Shown: positions 63,827 to 64,000 of the stretch, piece by piece
How the letters are laid out: each line of letters opens with the position of its first letter
How positions within the stretch are numbered: position 1 is the first letter of the stretch
Assembly: GCA_964427425.1 (NCBI GenBank)
Contig: CAYRUD010000007.1
Coordinates: 4,017-68,016, forward strand
DNA length: 64,000 nt
Reading direction: 5' to 3'
Source of the DNA: CAYRUD01 sp964427425
GTDB lineage: Bacteria; Chlamydiota; Chlamydiia; Chlamydiales; FEN-1388
Made by a program: the position numbers and the translations under genes
Notes under the pieces: generated by a model
Database searches by the model: none
What the model was told of the DNA's origin: nothing
Seen by the model: only the letters and a program-made list of their open reading frames with translations

Positions 63827-64000
63827 ATGTTAACTCAAGAAAGCGGTAATAATTATTACTCGTTAATAAGCGAAATTAAAAAATGCGGTTTCTACTTAGA
63901 TTATGTCAGCCGCGGGATTGGTTACATTGATGAATCTCTTAAGACAGTGCACGATGAGAATAAGAGAATCGACGACAATACCCTTATCTCTAAGATCAGT
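63827..64000 (+). CDS. Tandem lineage-specific family, member 3 (5' end; cut by window)
   Basis: 58 codons run off the window end without a stop. ATG 63827 is 8 bases after AAGGGG; the ATG at 63823 closes after eight codons. The translation (LISEIKKCGFYLDYV, then YIDESLKTV and IDDNTLISKI) aligns with the opening of member 1 (YFDSSLKYI, ISDHEFITLI) and marks a third array member. It differs from its neighbours in having a proper Shine-Dalgarno. Confidence 0.7.
   Translation, partial: MLTQESGNNYYSLISEIKKCGFYLDYVSRGIGYIDESLKTVHDENKRIDDNTLISKIS

Noticed and set aside
1..64000. CRISPR array, insertion sequence or integrase
   Set aside because: No regularly spaced repeats, transposase or integrase motifs were seen; duplications are confined to paralogous genes.

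Overview
The window comes from a member of the phylum Chlamydiota, most likely an environmental, Chlamydia-like lineage rather than the genus Chlamydia. Evidence seen or recalled: (i) the block tolQ-tolR-tolA-like, tolB, pal, LysM protein, dsbD, tatD, sdhC-sdhA-sdhB has the same neighbourhood as the CT591-CT601 region of Chlamydia trachomatis; (ii) lplA sits beside mnmG (gidA), as in CT498-CT499; (iii) MurA carries Asp in place of the catalytic Cys, the chlamydial fosfomycin-resistance signature; (iv) there is an OTU protease and a BPL_N-type protein. I cannot place the family or genus from sequence reading alone.

Layout. 0-7 kb: end of a MORN-repeat protein, rsmD, a TPR membrane protein, an EamA transporter, an orphan OmpR-type response regulator, an NFACT (Rqc2/RqcH) protein and an unknown membrane-anchored protein. 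7-15 kb: murI, then the envelope-constricting Tol-Pal system on the minus strand, interrupted by a plus-strand idi. 14.8-28 kb, plus strand: dsbD, tatD, an unrecognised 1016-residue protein, sdhCAB, a GT39 membrane glycosyltransferase and an exported protein of unknown function. 28-35 kb, minus strand: lplA, mnmG, a 28-residue bS22/COX24-like ribosomal microprotein, an unknown gene, a second Asp/Glu racemase, two tiny His-rich genes and murA.

35.3-47.0 kb is an island of ten genes that all act on glycans or resemble such enzymes: GT4, two GH130/GT108-like propellers, two GT25, GT2, GT32, two SAM methyltransferases and a HAD protein. Each has an N-terminal Sec-type leader, and there is no flippase or polymerase. 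The island and the murA segment lie between mnmG and dnaB, which are adjacent in C. trachomatis. I read it as a candidate exported glycan-editing system and as the most interesting part of the window. 47-57 kb returns to conserved genes: dnaB, a BPL_N protein, znuABC flanked by two tRNA-Ser genes, a leader-bearing peptide deformylase, an AlkC-type protein and a DEAD-box helicase (motif II DEMD).

57.4-64 kb looks like an effector/accessory region: an OTU cysteine protease, then a tandem array of one lineage-specific family (a frameshifted remnant, two complete paralogues of 686 and 654 residues with near-identical C-termini, and the start of a third cut by the window edge). Transcription units are often closed by long perfect hairpins, several lying between convergent genes.
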